Assembly: GCF_001540865.1 (NCBI RefSeq)
Contig: NC_033621.1
Coordinates: 12,606,276-12,670,275, forward strand
Length of the DNA: 64,000 nt
Reading direction: 5' to 3'
Origin: Ananas comosus
Lineage: Eukaryota; Streptophyta; Magnoliopsida; Poales; Bromeliaceae
Position numbers and translations under genes: made by a program. Positions 1 through 12,200 of the stretch are shown here, piece by piece; position 1 is the first letter of the stretch; every line of letters starts with the position of its first letter. Under the pieces are notes generated by a model that was given only the letters and a program-made list of their open reading frames with translations, was not told the origin of the DNA and did not search any database.

Positions 1-1082
1 TTAATTCTTATTTATGGCATTAAACTAAGTTTTGTGTAGTGTAGAAATTAAGGATGAAATTTTATTTTTGCTTTTTTTTCTATTGCTTTATTTATTATAT
101 GCCCTTGGTTTCAGGTAAACTCCAAAGTGCATGCATGCATTTAATGAATTCAATACAAATGGATTAATATGTAATGATTTATCTATTAGACTTTTTCGGG
201 TTATAGAGAAAATGCATTATATGGATTGAGAAAGTACGATTGAAAAGTATTTTAATTGTTTTAATACGTACTGTCACGTTATACTTATCTCAATGGATCG
301 GCTACGTACAATATATATTTTTTCATAAATTTTATAATAATTGAAGAAATATATTTTCTTATGTTTTCGTCCTAATTCTGTATTGTTTAATAGGCGCATT
401 AGATAACGCTGAGCACCAAATGAGGTCCTAATGCATTACTGGAAAATTTGCATATAATCTCCTCACCTATATTCATATCGTAGCGGAGACGATGCAATTT
501 TCCTTTTTTTTATTTTTTTTATTTTTTTACTTTCTTCATTTTTATATGCATATAAGTATGCTAATATAATAATATGAGTCAAAATATATGTAAACTTTAA
601 TATTTTTTATTAATATAAATTGCACCATTTTTTTGAAAAAATATTTTTATATAAAAATAATAATTAGCGGGGTAAAAAATTGATATATGCTATTAGCTTA
701 GTCTATATGTTTAAATATCATAGCTACATTTTTCTAAACATCTGTATGATATGATAGATTTAATAGATTTTATAAATATGATAAATTTAAGAATAAAAAT
801 GGTTGTTCAGTGTACTAAAGAGATTTAAGTTTCGGAGAGTAGATATAGTAATTTATAGAGTGTTTAAAGACATATAATTATGTATCAGTTTTATATAAAA
901 TTTTTTAATATTAGTTATTTAGAAATCAGATTGTAAATTAGATATTAATAATAAATAAATTAATTAACTCTTTCATTATAACGTTATATAAGTATCTGCG
1001 GCATCACGTGGGTTAGCCGCTAGTAAATAAAGTTATAGTAGAATTTAAATGCATGTACCATTCCCCTCATCACATTGCATTA

Positions 1083-1154
<72 letters not shown>

Positions 1155-1315
1155 CTTAGCATTAATTGGATGTTGTAATATTAAATGCGACGTGTTACAA
1201 AGGTTTATATTATTTTGGGAAATTTAGAGGTAGCTAAACTATGAAGTAATTAACGTTGCCATGCATGAGAGGGTTCTCATTGTGACCTTATTTTTCCTAT
1301 GGGCCCTCTAGTTTT
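1..1315. other. AT-rich intergenic DNA with a TA microsatellite
   Basis: No gene is visible on either strand. The stretch is AT-rich with many stop codons in all frames. A TA/CA-type dinucleotide microsatellite occupies about 1084-1154, interrupted twice by TACATA. A short GC-richer patch lies at about 995-1020. I see no conserved coding pattern or recognisable terminal repeats. Confidence 0.6.
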
Positions 1316-1324
1316 CTAGGTTTT

Positions 1325-2335
1325 GCTACGAGTTTTAATGCGCATCAACAATCGATGCTTCGATGGTACCTTAGGGTGTGTTTGTTCCGGATTCACTTGG
1401 CTAGGGAAGTGGCAGGTGTGCAAAAGTCGGAATCGCCGATGTTCAGAGATGTGATGGATGCTCTCAACCCCGACAAAATTTGAGAATCGTGTAAGAGTTA
1501 TCTCCACAGTTTATATATGGCGCGAATATGTGACTTTGCTTAGGAGAACTTTCGAGTTGCTACGAGTTTTAATGCGTATCGATGCTTCTGCAGTAACTTA
1601 GGGTGTGTTTGTTTCTGGTTAACTTGGTTACGTACAAAAGTGCAACTTCGTATAGGAGAACTTGCGAGTTGCTACGAGTTTTAATGCGTATCGATATTTC
1701 AGCAGTAACTTAGGGTGCGTTTGTTTTTGGTTAACTTGGCTACGTACAAAAGTGCCAAGTGGGCAAAAGTCGACATCACTGATGTCCGAAGATGTGATGG
1801 ATGCTCACAACTTCGAGAAAATTTGAGAATCGCGTAAAAATTATCTCCACAATTTATATACGACTCGAATATGCAACTTCTTTTAGGAGAACTTGCGAGT
1901 TGCTACGAGTTTTAATGCATGTCGATGCCTCGGCAGTAACTTAGGGCGCATTTGTTTCTGATTAACTTGGCTACATGCAGAAGTGCCAAGTGGGCAAAAG
2001 TCGGCATCACCGATGTCCAGAGGTGTGATGGATGCTCACAACTTTGAGAAAATTTGAGAATTGCGTAAAAATTACCTCCACAGTTTATATACGACTCGAA
2101 TATGCGATTTGTTTTAAAAGAACTTGCGAATTGCTACGAGTTTTAATACGTGTTGATGCTTCGGCGGTAACTTAGAGCGCATTTGTTTCTGTTTAATTTG
2201 GCTACGTACAGAAGTGCCAAGTGGGCAAAAGTCGGCATCACCGATGTCCGGAGATGTGATGGACGCTCACAACTTCGAGAAAATTTGAGAATTGAGTAAG
2301 AGTTATCTCCACAATTTATATATGGCGTGAATCCA
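1325..2335. repeat. Tandem array, ~231-bp unit
   Basis: The phrase GCTACGAGTTTTAATGCG, or a near copy of it, recurs at 1325, 1559, 1671, 1902 and 2133, giving spacings of 234, 112, 231 and 231 bp. Each full unit carries the same order of blocks: a TTAGGGTGTGTTTGTTT-like block, CAAAAGTCGGCATCACCGATG, a GATGTGATGGATGCTCACAAC-like block, GAGAAAATTTGAGAATCG, and ATCTCCACAGTTTATATA. The third spacing shows one unit with about half deleted. Units differ by scattered substitutions, so this is an old satellite-like or retroelement-UTR-derived tandem array. No protein is encoded. Confidence 0.85.
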
Positions 2336-3062
2336 CCGTCTAGTCGTAAGATAGATTTTTGGGACTCAAATAAGACTTTTTGAAGAGTTTAAAAATCAGT
2401 AATGCCGAAATTAAAAGTTTAAGGATTAATTGGCAAGTTATTGAAAGTTTAGGGACTAATGGTGTAATTTACCCGAATGCTTTATACCTGTTTCCTAGCG
2501 AATTGCTAACTTTGGAAATTAACCAGGAAGTACGCCGCATAATAGTTGTACTTCGTGACGAGTCCTATAGGAAATTATATGCGAGCAAGCTCGTTAGCCG
2601 AGAAGGTGCGGCTATCCGCCACGTGTAAGTAGATTAACGCATGACTGTACGAATTTCTATGCGGCTATTCGTACCGAGCTCACATCTATTGCACCTTCTC
2701 AGGCCCCTTTAATTGCTTGGACTAGTTCACCACTTCAGCTGTGGACCGTCGTATGATATGTGCAAAGTAAAAAAATATGTATGGAGATCCCTCACCTATA
2801 TACTATTTTGAATGAGACTCTTCAACTTTTATTTCTTTGATTGTGATTCCCCCTCAAAATTTTTTTTTTTCTTTTGATTTGTGTTTCTATGCTTGCCTAT
2901 ATCAAAAAATTTATCAAATTTAATAATTTTTTTAATTAGTAACTGCTAATAAGTCGAGTTAAATTTGCTAAAAAGTGATTGAAGTCATTAAGTTTGTAAA
3001 CTAATTACTAGTAACTTTGAAAAAATTCTTAATTATTTTGATTGAAGTTATTTAATTCTAAG
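2336..3062. other. Intergenic, no gene seen
   Basis: An open frame at 2380-2628 reads through repeat-like sequence (AAGTTTAGGGACTAATGG type) and has no family resemblance. The rest is AT-rich with poly-T tracts. I see no promoter or gene here. Confidence 0.5.
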
Positions 3063-3533
3063 GTTAAATGCATACAAGTCTCTATAAATATAGTAAATTG
3101 TAAATATATTCCTCTAAAGTTTACCTTTTATATGTTGTCCCTGCAAAAATTTTAATAATTTCAAATATGTCTCTCTGGCTTTTTACCGTTAGAGAAATAT
3201 TTATATTGTAACAGCAAGTAAGTGAAATGTTAATTTTGTCATCACAAATATATCCCTTTACAAGTCACAACAGTATAATATAAGAGAGGTAAAAATATCA
3301 AGTTATCTCATAAACTAATCAAGGTTAAGTATTTAATTTATGAATAACTAATTTTTTCTAACGGATTCTAACGGCATGAACATATTTGAAAATATTAAGA
3401 CATTTGTAGGGACAATATTTAAAAGTTAAACTTTGTAGGGATGTATTTACAATTCAACAATATTTAAAAGTTGAACTTTATAGGAATGTATTTACAATTC
3501 ACTATATTTGTAGAGACTTGTATGCAATTAATC
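3063..3533. mobile_element. Foldback (MITE-like) element, copy 1
   Basis: The left end TTAAATGCATACAAGTCTC is matched, inverted, by the right end GAGACTTGTATGCAATTAA. The inverted similarity runs inwards for over 100 bp (AAATATAGT, then AATTGTAAATA, then the tract around AAAGTTNAACTTTTA). The centre carries TCATCACAAATATAT and a NTTTAACGG-type motif. A ~53-bp stretch near the right end (about 3428-3500) is duplicated in tandem. A second copy lies at 42886-43292. No clear target-site duplication was found. Confidence 0.75.
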
Positions 3534-3606
3534 CTTTATTCTAAATAGTTAGAAGTCGAGAGGCTGCGTTCAAAATAAAAGTTGAGGGGGCAAATATATA
3601 TATATA

Positions 3607-3607
3607 T
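3607..3607. other. Single ambiguous base in a TA tract
   Basis: One N interrupts a TATATATA run. Unlike the Ns at 49149 and 56447, no flanking direct duplication is seen here. Confidence 0.9.
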
Positions 3608-3824
3608 NTATGGGATGGTGTTTAGAGTACCGGTCCACGGGTGACGTGGTGAACCAGGCTCACGTAAATTACTCCTTCGGTGCGCGCCAGTTTTACGCCC
3701 AACCGTCGCCCCGTCCCATCGTCCTCTTTCTCCTTCAAAACCCTCCCCCCCCCAACAAAAAAAATATTAAAAAAAAAAAAAACCCCTTCTAAAACCCTTG
3801 CTCCGATCTCTCCGATCTCCATTA

Positions 3825-3860
3825 ATGGCGAAGAAGAGCTCTCCCCTCTCCTTCTCCTGA
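3825..3860 (+). promoter_or_regulatory. Short upstream ORF in the remodeler 5' leader
   Basis: An ATG at 3825 opens an 11-codon frame ending in TGA at 3858-3860, only 16 nt before the main ATG at 3877. It lies in the GC/CT-rich stretch that looks like the 5' leader. If the transcript starts upstream of it, ribosomes would meet this ATG first, which usually lowers main-ORF translation. The transcription start is not known, so inclusion in the mRNA is inference. Confidence 0.45.
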
Positions 3861-3876
3861 GGCCCTTCGTTTCTCG

Positions 3877-6248
3877 ATGGATTCCCCTCCCACCTCCTCC
3901 TCCTCGTACGCGCTACCCCTGCATTGCCTCTCGGTGGGCGACAGCATCGTCGTCTTCTCCGGCGGCTCCCGGAGGTGGCGCCCCGCGGAGGTCGCTGCCG
4001 CCGAGGGCGATCACAGGTGCGAGGTCGTGTACGAGGACGGGGAGCGGCGATGGGTTTCGCTCGATAGGGTTGGCTATGTCGTGAGCAGGGATTGGAAGAG
4101 GTCGATGCGGGGGAGGGGGAATAGTAGGGGGAGGAGCGAGGAGGAGAAAGAGATCGACGAGATCGATAATGTCGACAGTGGTAATTGGAAAAAGATGTCT
4201 TCTTGTTCTCTGATGTTGTGCTGCTTTATTCATTATGATTATAAATCTCTGTTTGTGCTGATAACTAATGGTTTCTACATCTTTGTATGGTTCTTATTGT
4301 TTGATTACTATAGGATTTTCTTGTAATGCCATATATATTGGAAAGGTTTTGGATCCTGATTAGTTTATAACCTAGATATGAGGAAGCACGCGTACCATCA
4401 AAAGATCACAATATATTTCAAATTTGTGATATTACTCCATATTAGAACCCATCATATACCTTCCTACATTTTGCTGGGAAAATTTTGCGACCAAATTGAC
4501 TTCAGAATGTGGTTGTTGTTACTATGAGCTTTACATATTTCTTTTCTTCAGCTTTAGCTTTCTTTTAGGCATTTTTATACTCCAAAAGCTTGCATTGCTG
4601 CTTGAAAATGGAGGTTAATTAATGATAGAGAAAGAAATATACAAATATCAAACAATGTATCGTCAGTGCCATTCCTTTTGATGAAGTTTTTGCAGTGCTT
4701 TCTTGATAGAAATAATATTTGGTAACATTCTATAAGCTTGTCTTAGGTGAAACCATATCATCACAACATAGGATTACAACTGAAATTGCTTCACTTAGGT
4801 TCTTGCTTAAATATGTAACTATCACTGTCATGAGCTACTCACACTTATTCATTTACCGAAAGTATGCAACTAGTTTGCTGTGTAGGTTTTAGCTAGCTGC
4901 TAAAGTAATGCCCTTTTTTAACCTTTGTTTGTATCTATCGCTTCAACTCTTTCTGGGTTCTTTTTATCATGTATGCGGCCATTTTTCCTTCTTAATTAAT
5001 TGGTGTCATTCTTTTACCCTTTCCTGATAAATTGGCCTAATGGTTGTGTCTTCCTGCATAAAAAAGTATCCTTGAAGCTTTCATATATGTTTAACTTCTA
5101 TGGAGGCATAACTTATTGTAAATTATAATTACTTAATTAGATATCTCATTTCAGGTAACTTACATAGTACTCCAAACTTTTCTTACGCAGGGAAAAAGCA
5201 GACTGGTGCTTGCAGGAGGTCGAGTCGCCTTCAGGAGAGATCAATGATGAAGGATACTTCAATTTCAAACTGCTCTGTTAGTATATGATCATTATTTGTG
5301 AAACTGTTGACTTCATATAACATATGTATATAATTCATGAGTCATTTTATTTCAGGAAGGCAATTTGAAAGCTGCTTGTCTCCCTGTCTCCTTAGAAGAG
5401 TGCTCAATCTCGGGTAAGGTTTATTGAGTTGTTCCTGAACCCTCACTGGTATGTAACTATGTATTTTTACCTATATATGCATGCATGTGAAAATTTGGAC
5501 CCTTGTTTTTTGTGTAAAGTAGTTGCCTTTCTAATGCTTCCCAGAAGCTTTCATATAAACGCCCCTAACAACATTTAGATGGAAGCTTCAAATTGGTGCT
5601 TTTGTGTTTGGTGCTAAAAATTCATAGATGCTTCCTGCATTAGCTTGAAGCACTACACTTTTTTGTTTACCACACACTTGACTTATGCGGAGGTTCTAAC
5701 ATATCTATTTGTATGACTGAATGACCAGTCAGACATGATTTGGGTGCATCAATCTATAACTTTTTATAGTCAATAGCACACTCCATAGTCCATTGCAGCA
5801 TAAGTATATTTGGGCTCGGAAGTCTTTGATGTATCCTTACTATTCCTTTCCGGTTGTTTGCTACATGTTGGATCTCATCTACCTTTTCATTTGTCACTAT
5901 GGAATTATCATTGCTGTCACTGCTGTCTTCAGCCTTTGGTTTGGCCTAAGGTTTTGAGCTGCCAAGAAACTTTATGGGCTTAGTTTTTCAGATTGCTGGT
6001 GCTCTTATATGTTAACAAAATGACTTTTAGCATGGATGTATTGTCTTCGCTGGTTTTTATTTGATTTTTTTTTGAGAAATGGGTAGCTTGCTACCGCTTC
6101 ATTCATTAAGAAGATGAACGGACATGACAGTTTTTATGAGTTAGTTGATAAACTTTTTGATCCTTCAGATGATGAGTCGTCTGGTGATGCTATAGAAGCT
6201 GGCATATGCAGTACGAATGGTCTTATTTGTTCTGTTTGTGAGGTTTGC

Positions 6249-6289
<41 letters not shown>

Positions 6290-9200
6290 TTGTTCTGTTT
6301 GTGAGGTTCACTCCCCCCCCCGTTTCCTAAGTTCTATTGTTCTGTTTATTTGCTCCTTTATGCAGACGGGTGTTGCCAGTAATCTTTTTGTCCAATGTAA
6401 GAATGCGAGCTGTTGTTTTGCTTTCCACGCATTTTGCCTCCATCCTCCATTGAAAGATATTGAAGAAGATTGGGCGTGCCCCTTATGCGAAAGAGCTCGC
6501 TTTTCCTTGAAGCTTACTAATGTGAAGAAAGTACTTCTGAGAAAAATTCAAAACATTGTTGGTCATAGGCAAGTGATTTTGAAAAGCGCAAAGAATGTAT
6601 CTCAAGTTCAATTCTTAGTAAAATGGGAATCACTCTCGCATCACCATGATTCTTGGGTATGCTTTCCTGGTTCTTTGTTTTATTGGAATTTGGTGTTAGA
6701 AGATCCAACAAAGTTCACAGTTGCTTTGTTTTCATTCTTTGGTTTTCTTTGGTTTCCAGTCAGCTTTTAACTGCTTCCAGCATTTTGTATGATATGCTAA
6801 GTACTACTTGATTGTTTCTTTTACAATGTTACTACCATACTTTTCAACTATTGGAACATCTTAAAAATTGGATGGTTTGAGAGAGAAGCCTGACATTGTT
6901 GTGCTATTCTATCAACATCAGTTGGACTTCCTTAGACTTATGCTGCCATTTGACAAAGTTATTTTCCTATTTTTCGCCATATTGTGAGTATGGAAAAAAA
7001 AAAGATAGAAAAGATAAAAGGGACCAAAAAATTCAGGGCATACCTGCTTGTGATTTAGGATATGATTGATGAATGAGGTTAGAAACAGGGAAAAGAATTG
7101 GCCAAAAGGATCGATGTAAAAGTATGAATAATTAAAGCCTGGTCAATTTAGCAGTTATGTAGATTTATGCTCTCTCTGGTTAATAGATAATATGAACAGA
7201 TGAATTACATTGATTTATGCAAGCTTTAGCATGAATTGATCACGACATCTACGCCACTATGGCAACACATTTTATGTCTACATTGTATCCACAATTCTCA
7301 TGTACTGATAGCTCAGCCCAAACCCCATATCTGCCCTCACCCCCTTCTTTTAAATTTCTGAAGTAACAGATAGTAAATTCAAGTTCTCCTATTGCTTGCA
7401 TATCCGAGTAATGCAATTCAGTCACCTGATTATATTGGCGAAAATTTTGCTTTCCTATTAGTAACTCTCGATTCAATTGCATTTAAAAAGTTGACTAAAT
7501 TGATAAAACTGTGCGAAATAATGGGTAGTTTTTCTCTATCGACTGTAACTTGCCCTGCATGGACTATCTGCATTTTGACGAATTGTGCTACTTTTTCCCT
7601 CACTGTTCTAGGTCAACCTGATTTTCTTCAATGTTCTAGTATTTGCACTGATTTCTAGATTGTACTAACATGTCCATACTTTCGGTTTTCTATCACAATA
7701 TATAGCATGGATTTTCTCTAGAATCCTTTGTCTTTACTTCTAGCATTTTATTTGCTGTAGGTACCATTGGAGTGGCTTTACATCTTTGATCGTGCTAGGC
7801 TACGTAGCTATCAGAAGAAATACCCGTATGTCGTCACGGCCTGTTTGTTGCTTCTTTTTTTTTTTCTGAGTGAACTGTTTGTTGCTTCTTGTTATTTCTT
7901 GCTTCTTGCTATTGCTTTTGTCTACTTCATAAAGTTCCTTGTATTTACGACCTGTTTGGCCAGACTTTTGGAAGAGCTTCTCTACTCCGAGAAGCAACAA
8001 ATAGTTGTTTGGCAAACCAAAATTCTAGAATTTATGCCATAATGGGAAACTAATTACCTTTGAGGCCCAAAAACAGGTGCTAGCTTCTTCTTTTGCTGCT
8101 CTAGAAAGCCTCTCAGTGTTTCTTCGAGCTGCTCAACCCAAACTGCATCTCTGGAAAAGCTCTAGCTGGCCCAAGCATGCCCTTATTTTTAGGCTAACCT
8201 GTGGTGCTTATTATTTTCGATGCTTCCTACTAAATCTAAAATTCTCATTGACAGCGCATCAAAAATTGCTGATTCATTTGATCAAAGGAAGTCTGAGTGG
8301 CTTGAAATTGACCGTATAATTGCATGTCGAAGGAAGTCTAGTTCTGACTTGTCATGTGAAATCTTGAGTGTCATTCAAACCAAAGAGCACGCTGGGGATT
8401 TTGAATTTCTTGTAAAATGGAAAGGACTTGATTATACCAATGCAACTTGGGAATCCACCTGTACCGATGAATTGCTGGCTGCTGTTGGTAAACTAGTTCA
8501 AAGGCATCAAAAGGCATCTGAGAGGGCTGATGATCATAAACCAACAATCTCTCTTTGCCCAGAAGACTTGTATGGGAATGCTCTCTATGACTATCAGCTT
8601 CAAGGGCTAAAGTGGATTTTGAGTAATTTTAGAGCCAGGAGGAATGTTATTCTTGCAGGTTCTTATTTTTGACTCATTGGAAATATGTAAAATTTTCCAA
8701 TCTTATTAAACTTGCTTACTTTTACTGTTACATCCTTGAATTGTTTGATTTTTCTTTCTGATAATATTACACGATAAGACTGTTTGAAAGTTTGGATACC
8801 ATACTTTATATTCTTGTTTTCATAAGCAGAAAGTTCGCTTGTTTTTATTTTTTTTTACGTAGATTAGCTTGATAACCCTTACTAATTTAGAATGAATCTT
8901 TGGTTAGGAAGATTAATATAAGGTTATTAGACCATGGTGCTTTTTGACCATGTGTAAAATGCTCATTTATTTGCATCCAAATAAGGCCTCATGTGTCCAT
9001 GCAACATTATTATAGTGATAAAGGCATATTAGAGTTTGTTTGTGCAATCAGAAATCTGCCTCTCTGTGACCATCGAAAGGATTTATAGGCCATAATTGAC
9101 GATGAGTTGTTATCTTAACGCTTTCTATTATTTTATTTGGGTCCCCATATATTGAGCTAATTTTTGTGGATTGTGTTACCTGATTTATGCTGAATTGTCA

Positions 9201-12200
9201 TTGTTTTTGTTAGTTCTGTTTCCAAAAGGAAAATCTGTTTTTTCTGATGAGAGTTCACTCGAAATTTTAGCTCTCAAACCCAGCTGAGTGTGGATCTCTT
9301 TGACATATATTCAAGTGGATTAATGAGTCAAGAACCTGGTTAAAATTGAAAATAATAACTAGACAGTTTTAAAGTTTTTGAATCGTAGAAACATATTAGT
9401 GATTATTGTGAAAAATATAAATTGCTCGAACTTATAAGATGAATCTGGCACTCAGAAGAATATTCTGTATTTTGAAGACAAAGGAGATTTGGAGGCAACA
9501 GCCTTTCTCTATAGGTGCCTCCAGACTGGGCTGAATTCTAGACTTGAAAAATATTTAGTCAATTTCAGTCTATACGATGCTTGAAAGAGTAAACAGTATT
9601 TCTAAGTTGTAATAGTAATTGCAACTATGTAATCAACTAGAGATAATGGTTATATCTTCAAACAATTTTCTCTTATTTCTCTAATTTACTCATGCTACAT
9701 AATTTTGTTGCATATGCTTTTGCACTATTGCATAACAAATTTATTTTTGCTATTTCCTATTATTCTCTTTAGATGTTGTGTTTAGAATTTATTCATTATC
9801 ATCATTCATTCATGATAAAGTATTAATGTTGTTATTCGGTTTCCCACTTTTCTTTTTACAGATGAAATGGGTTTGGGCAAAACTGTTCAAGCTGTTTGCT
9901 TTGTTCACTTTATAATGCAGGAGAGTTTCAATGCCAACCCTGTATTAATTATTGCTCCTAAGAGTATCCTCCTACAGTGGGAGAAGGTTCGATACTTCTG
10001 AGTTCCGATTCTCTTCTCTTTTAGTACAACTGCATACCCCCTCTCCCTCCTCACCCTGCCCCAAGTCTTTCTCCAATGATAATCATTGCTGCATGTCAAA
10101 TTGATGCCTGGCATCGGTTACATATGCTATATACAATGATAGATTATCATTATTCTATATTTTCTGTTCCTTAATGCATTTCCAAGGCATTATTTTGATT
10201 CACGATACAAATGAATATTCTATAGGTTTGCGATCTTTGTCTGTTAATATATTGTTAGCTTTGAAAATTAAAATATACGAAAACATTAGTTGTAATTTCC
10301 GAGGGGAACATGCTTTGAGTAATGTCTTCTGAACTAACAACTGCCACTGTGTATCCATTACTAAGATCATCAGAACCACTGATAACGTATGAGATAGATA
10401 GTCCTAACTCACAATCTCTTTGATGGGATGAGTGTTTCCTTTTGTTACTTGTATTCAAGAAGGATCTTCTTTAATAATCTCCTGTCTACTATGTAAATTA
10501 ACTTACTGTTATATTTAACCCGATTCTCATGCCTTTGTAGAAGCGCTTAAAACATGCATGAGGTATATATGTTTGATGAGATAAATTGCTGAAATGATTA
10601 GACCATTGCTTTGTAATGATATATATTTTTGTTCTGTGTCGTAGGAATTTCGATATTGGGCCAAAGACCTGAATGTTATTATCTATGAAGGAGATAAACA
10701 GTCACGCCATTACATCCAGACATATGAGATGTACTCTTCAGAAAAGGGGGCCTTATTTGATGCTTTGGTGACAAGCTACAATTTTGTTCATTTGGATAGT
10801 GCAGTTCTGAAGAAGTTTAAGTGGTCTGCTATAATTAGTAAGCTGCACCAGCAATCTAGTTGAATTTCTTCTTTTGTTCTATTGTCATTGTGTTTTCTGT
10901 CAGAAATGACATGAATTATTGGTTCATTTATATTCACTGCATTTCTGGTTTGGCGGACAGATTTTTTGAACATTGTAAATATTGATCTAATCAGCTGTCT
11001 TTTCAAATACTTTTACAGCAGAAAATATCTGAGCTTGACTTTTCCTCATATTTTTTTCCTTTCTTTTTTTTTATCTGATATTCCATGATTGTGTAATTTA
11101 TATCACTCTTTAATCCTTGTAGTTGATGAGGCTCACAAAATAAAGAAACTCGACTGCAAGCTCGTCAACTGCCTTAAGCAGTATAACTCAGAATTTCGGT
11201 TGCTACTAACTGTACGTTATTTGTTTTCTAAATCTGTCTATTTATCCTCTACTATAGTGAGAAGTCTTGCTTTTTTACTTTTCTTAATTTGGGACTCACA
11301 TATTCATGATATTTTATGCTTATAAATAAACTTTTTTCCTTTTGTATATTTATAGCTTGACTTACTTCAATTCCAGTTAATGATTTCTTGGGCAGAACAC
11401 TCAGCCCAACTATGACTATACCACAATAATGTCAAATTACTTCTTGAAAATGCTAGTAATTCCTCTCGTTTTTTCTATTTCTTTTCGATCTTTTGCATAT
11501 ATGGTAATTTGTTACTCCCCTGTGATTTTTTTCTCGGACACCAACCGTATTCCTTCCTTGCTAAGCATACGTATGATTGCCTGGATGAAATCTTAAGACC
11601 TTAAAACATTCTTTTCTGACTCAGGGAAAGCCCCTTCATTATTATTATTATTATTTCTAATGCAGGGAACACCTCTTCAGAATTCATTGCTTGAATTGTT
11701 TGCACTGCTTCACTTTATTGATCCGCAAGAATTCTCTGACCCAAAGTCTGAAGCCGAATCCTTCTCAGCCATCGAAACCTATTATTCTGAAACGAAAGTT
11801 GCTCAGATCCATGAGCTTTTGAAACCCAGGTGTTTGTGTTGTCTCTGGCAATTTTTTTTATGTTAAGTTCTTTTTTAAAATTCTATCAATTATTTGATTG
11901 GGATTATGAAGTTGTTTTTTATAATGAAATCCAGGATGCTAAGAAGAATGAAATCTGATGTTCTTCCTCAGTCTATACCGACAAAAAAGTGGGTGGAAGT
12001 TCCATGCGCCCTCACGGGTTTCCAAAGGGAACTTTACATAGATATTTTGGAAAAGAATTACAAAAAGCTGAATAAGGGAATCCAAAGTGGTTCGTTTGCT
12101 TTATCTTCTTTTAATGCATATTATCATCGCATGTAATGTCCTTTATGCTGATTACTGCTACACACATTTTAACAGGTAGGAAGATTACTTTGAACGTCAT

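Noticed and set aside
1325..2335. CRISPR-like array
   Set aside because: Units are long, diverged and spacer-free in a plant nuclear context. An ordinary tandem repeat.
2380..2628. 82-codon open frame
   Set aside because: Lies in repeat-like sequence, has no family resemblance, and no promoter or splice context.
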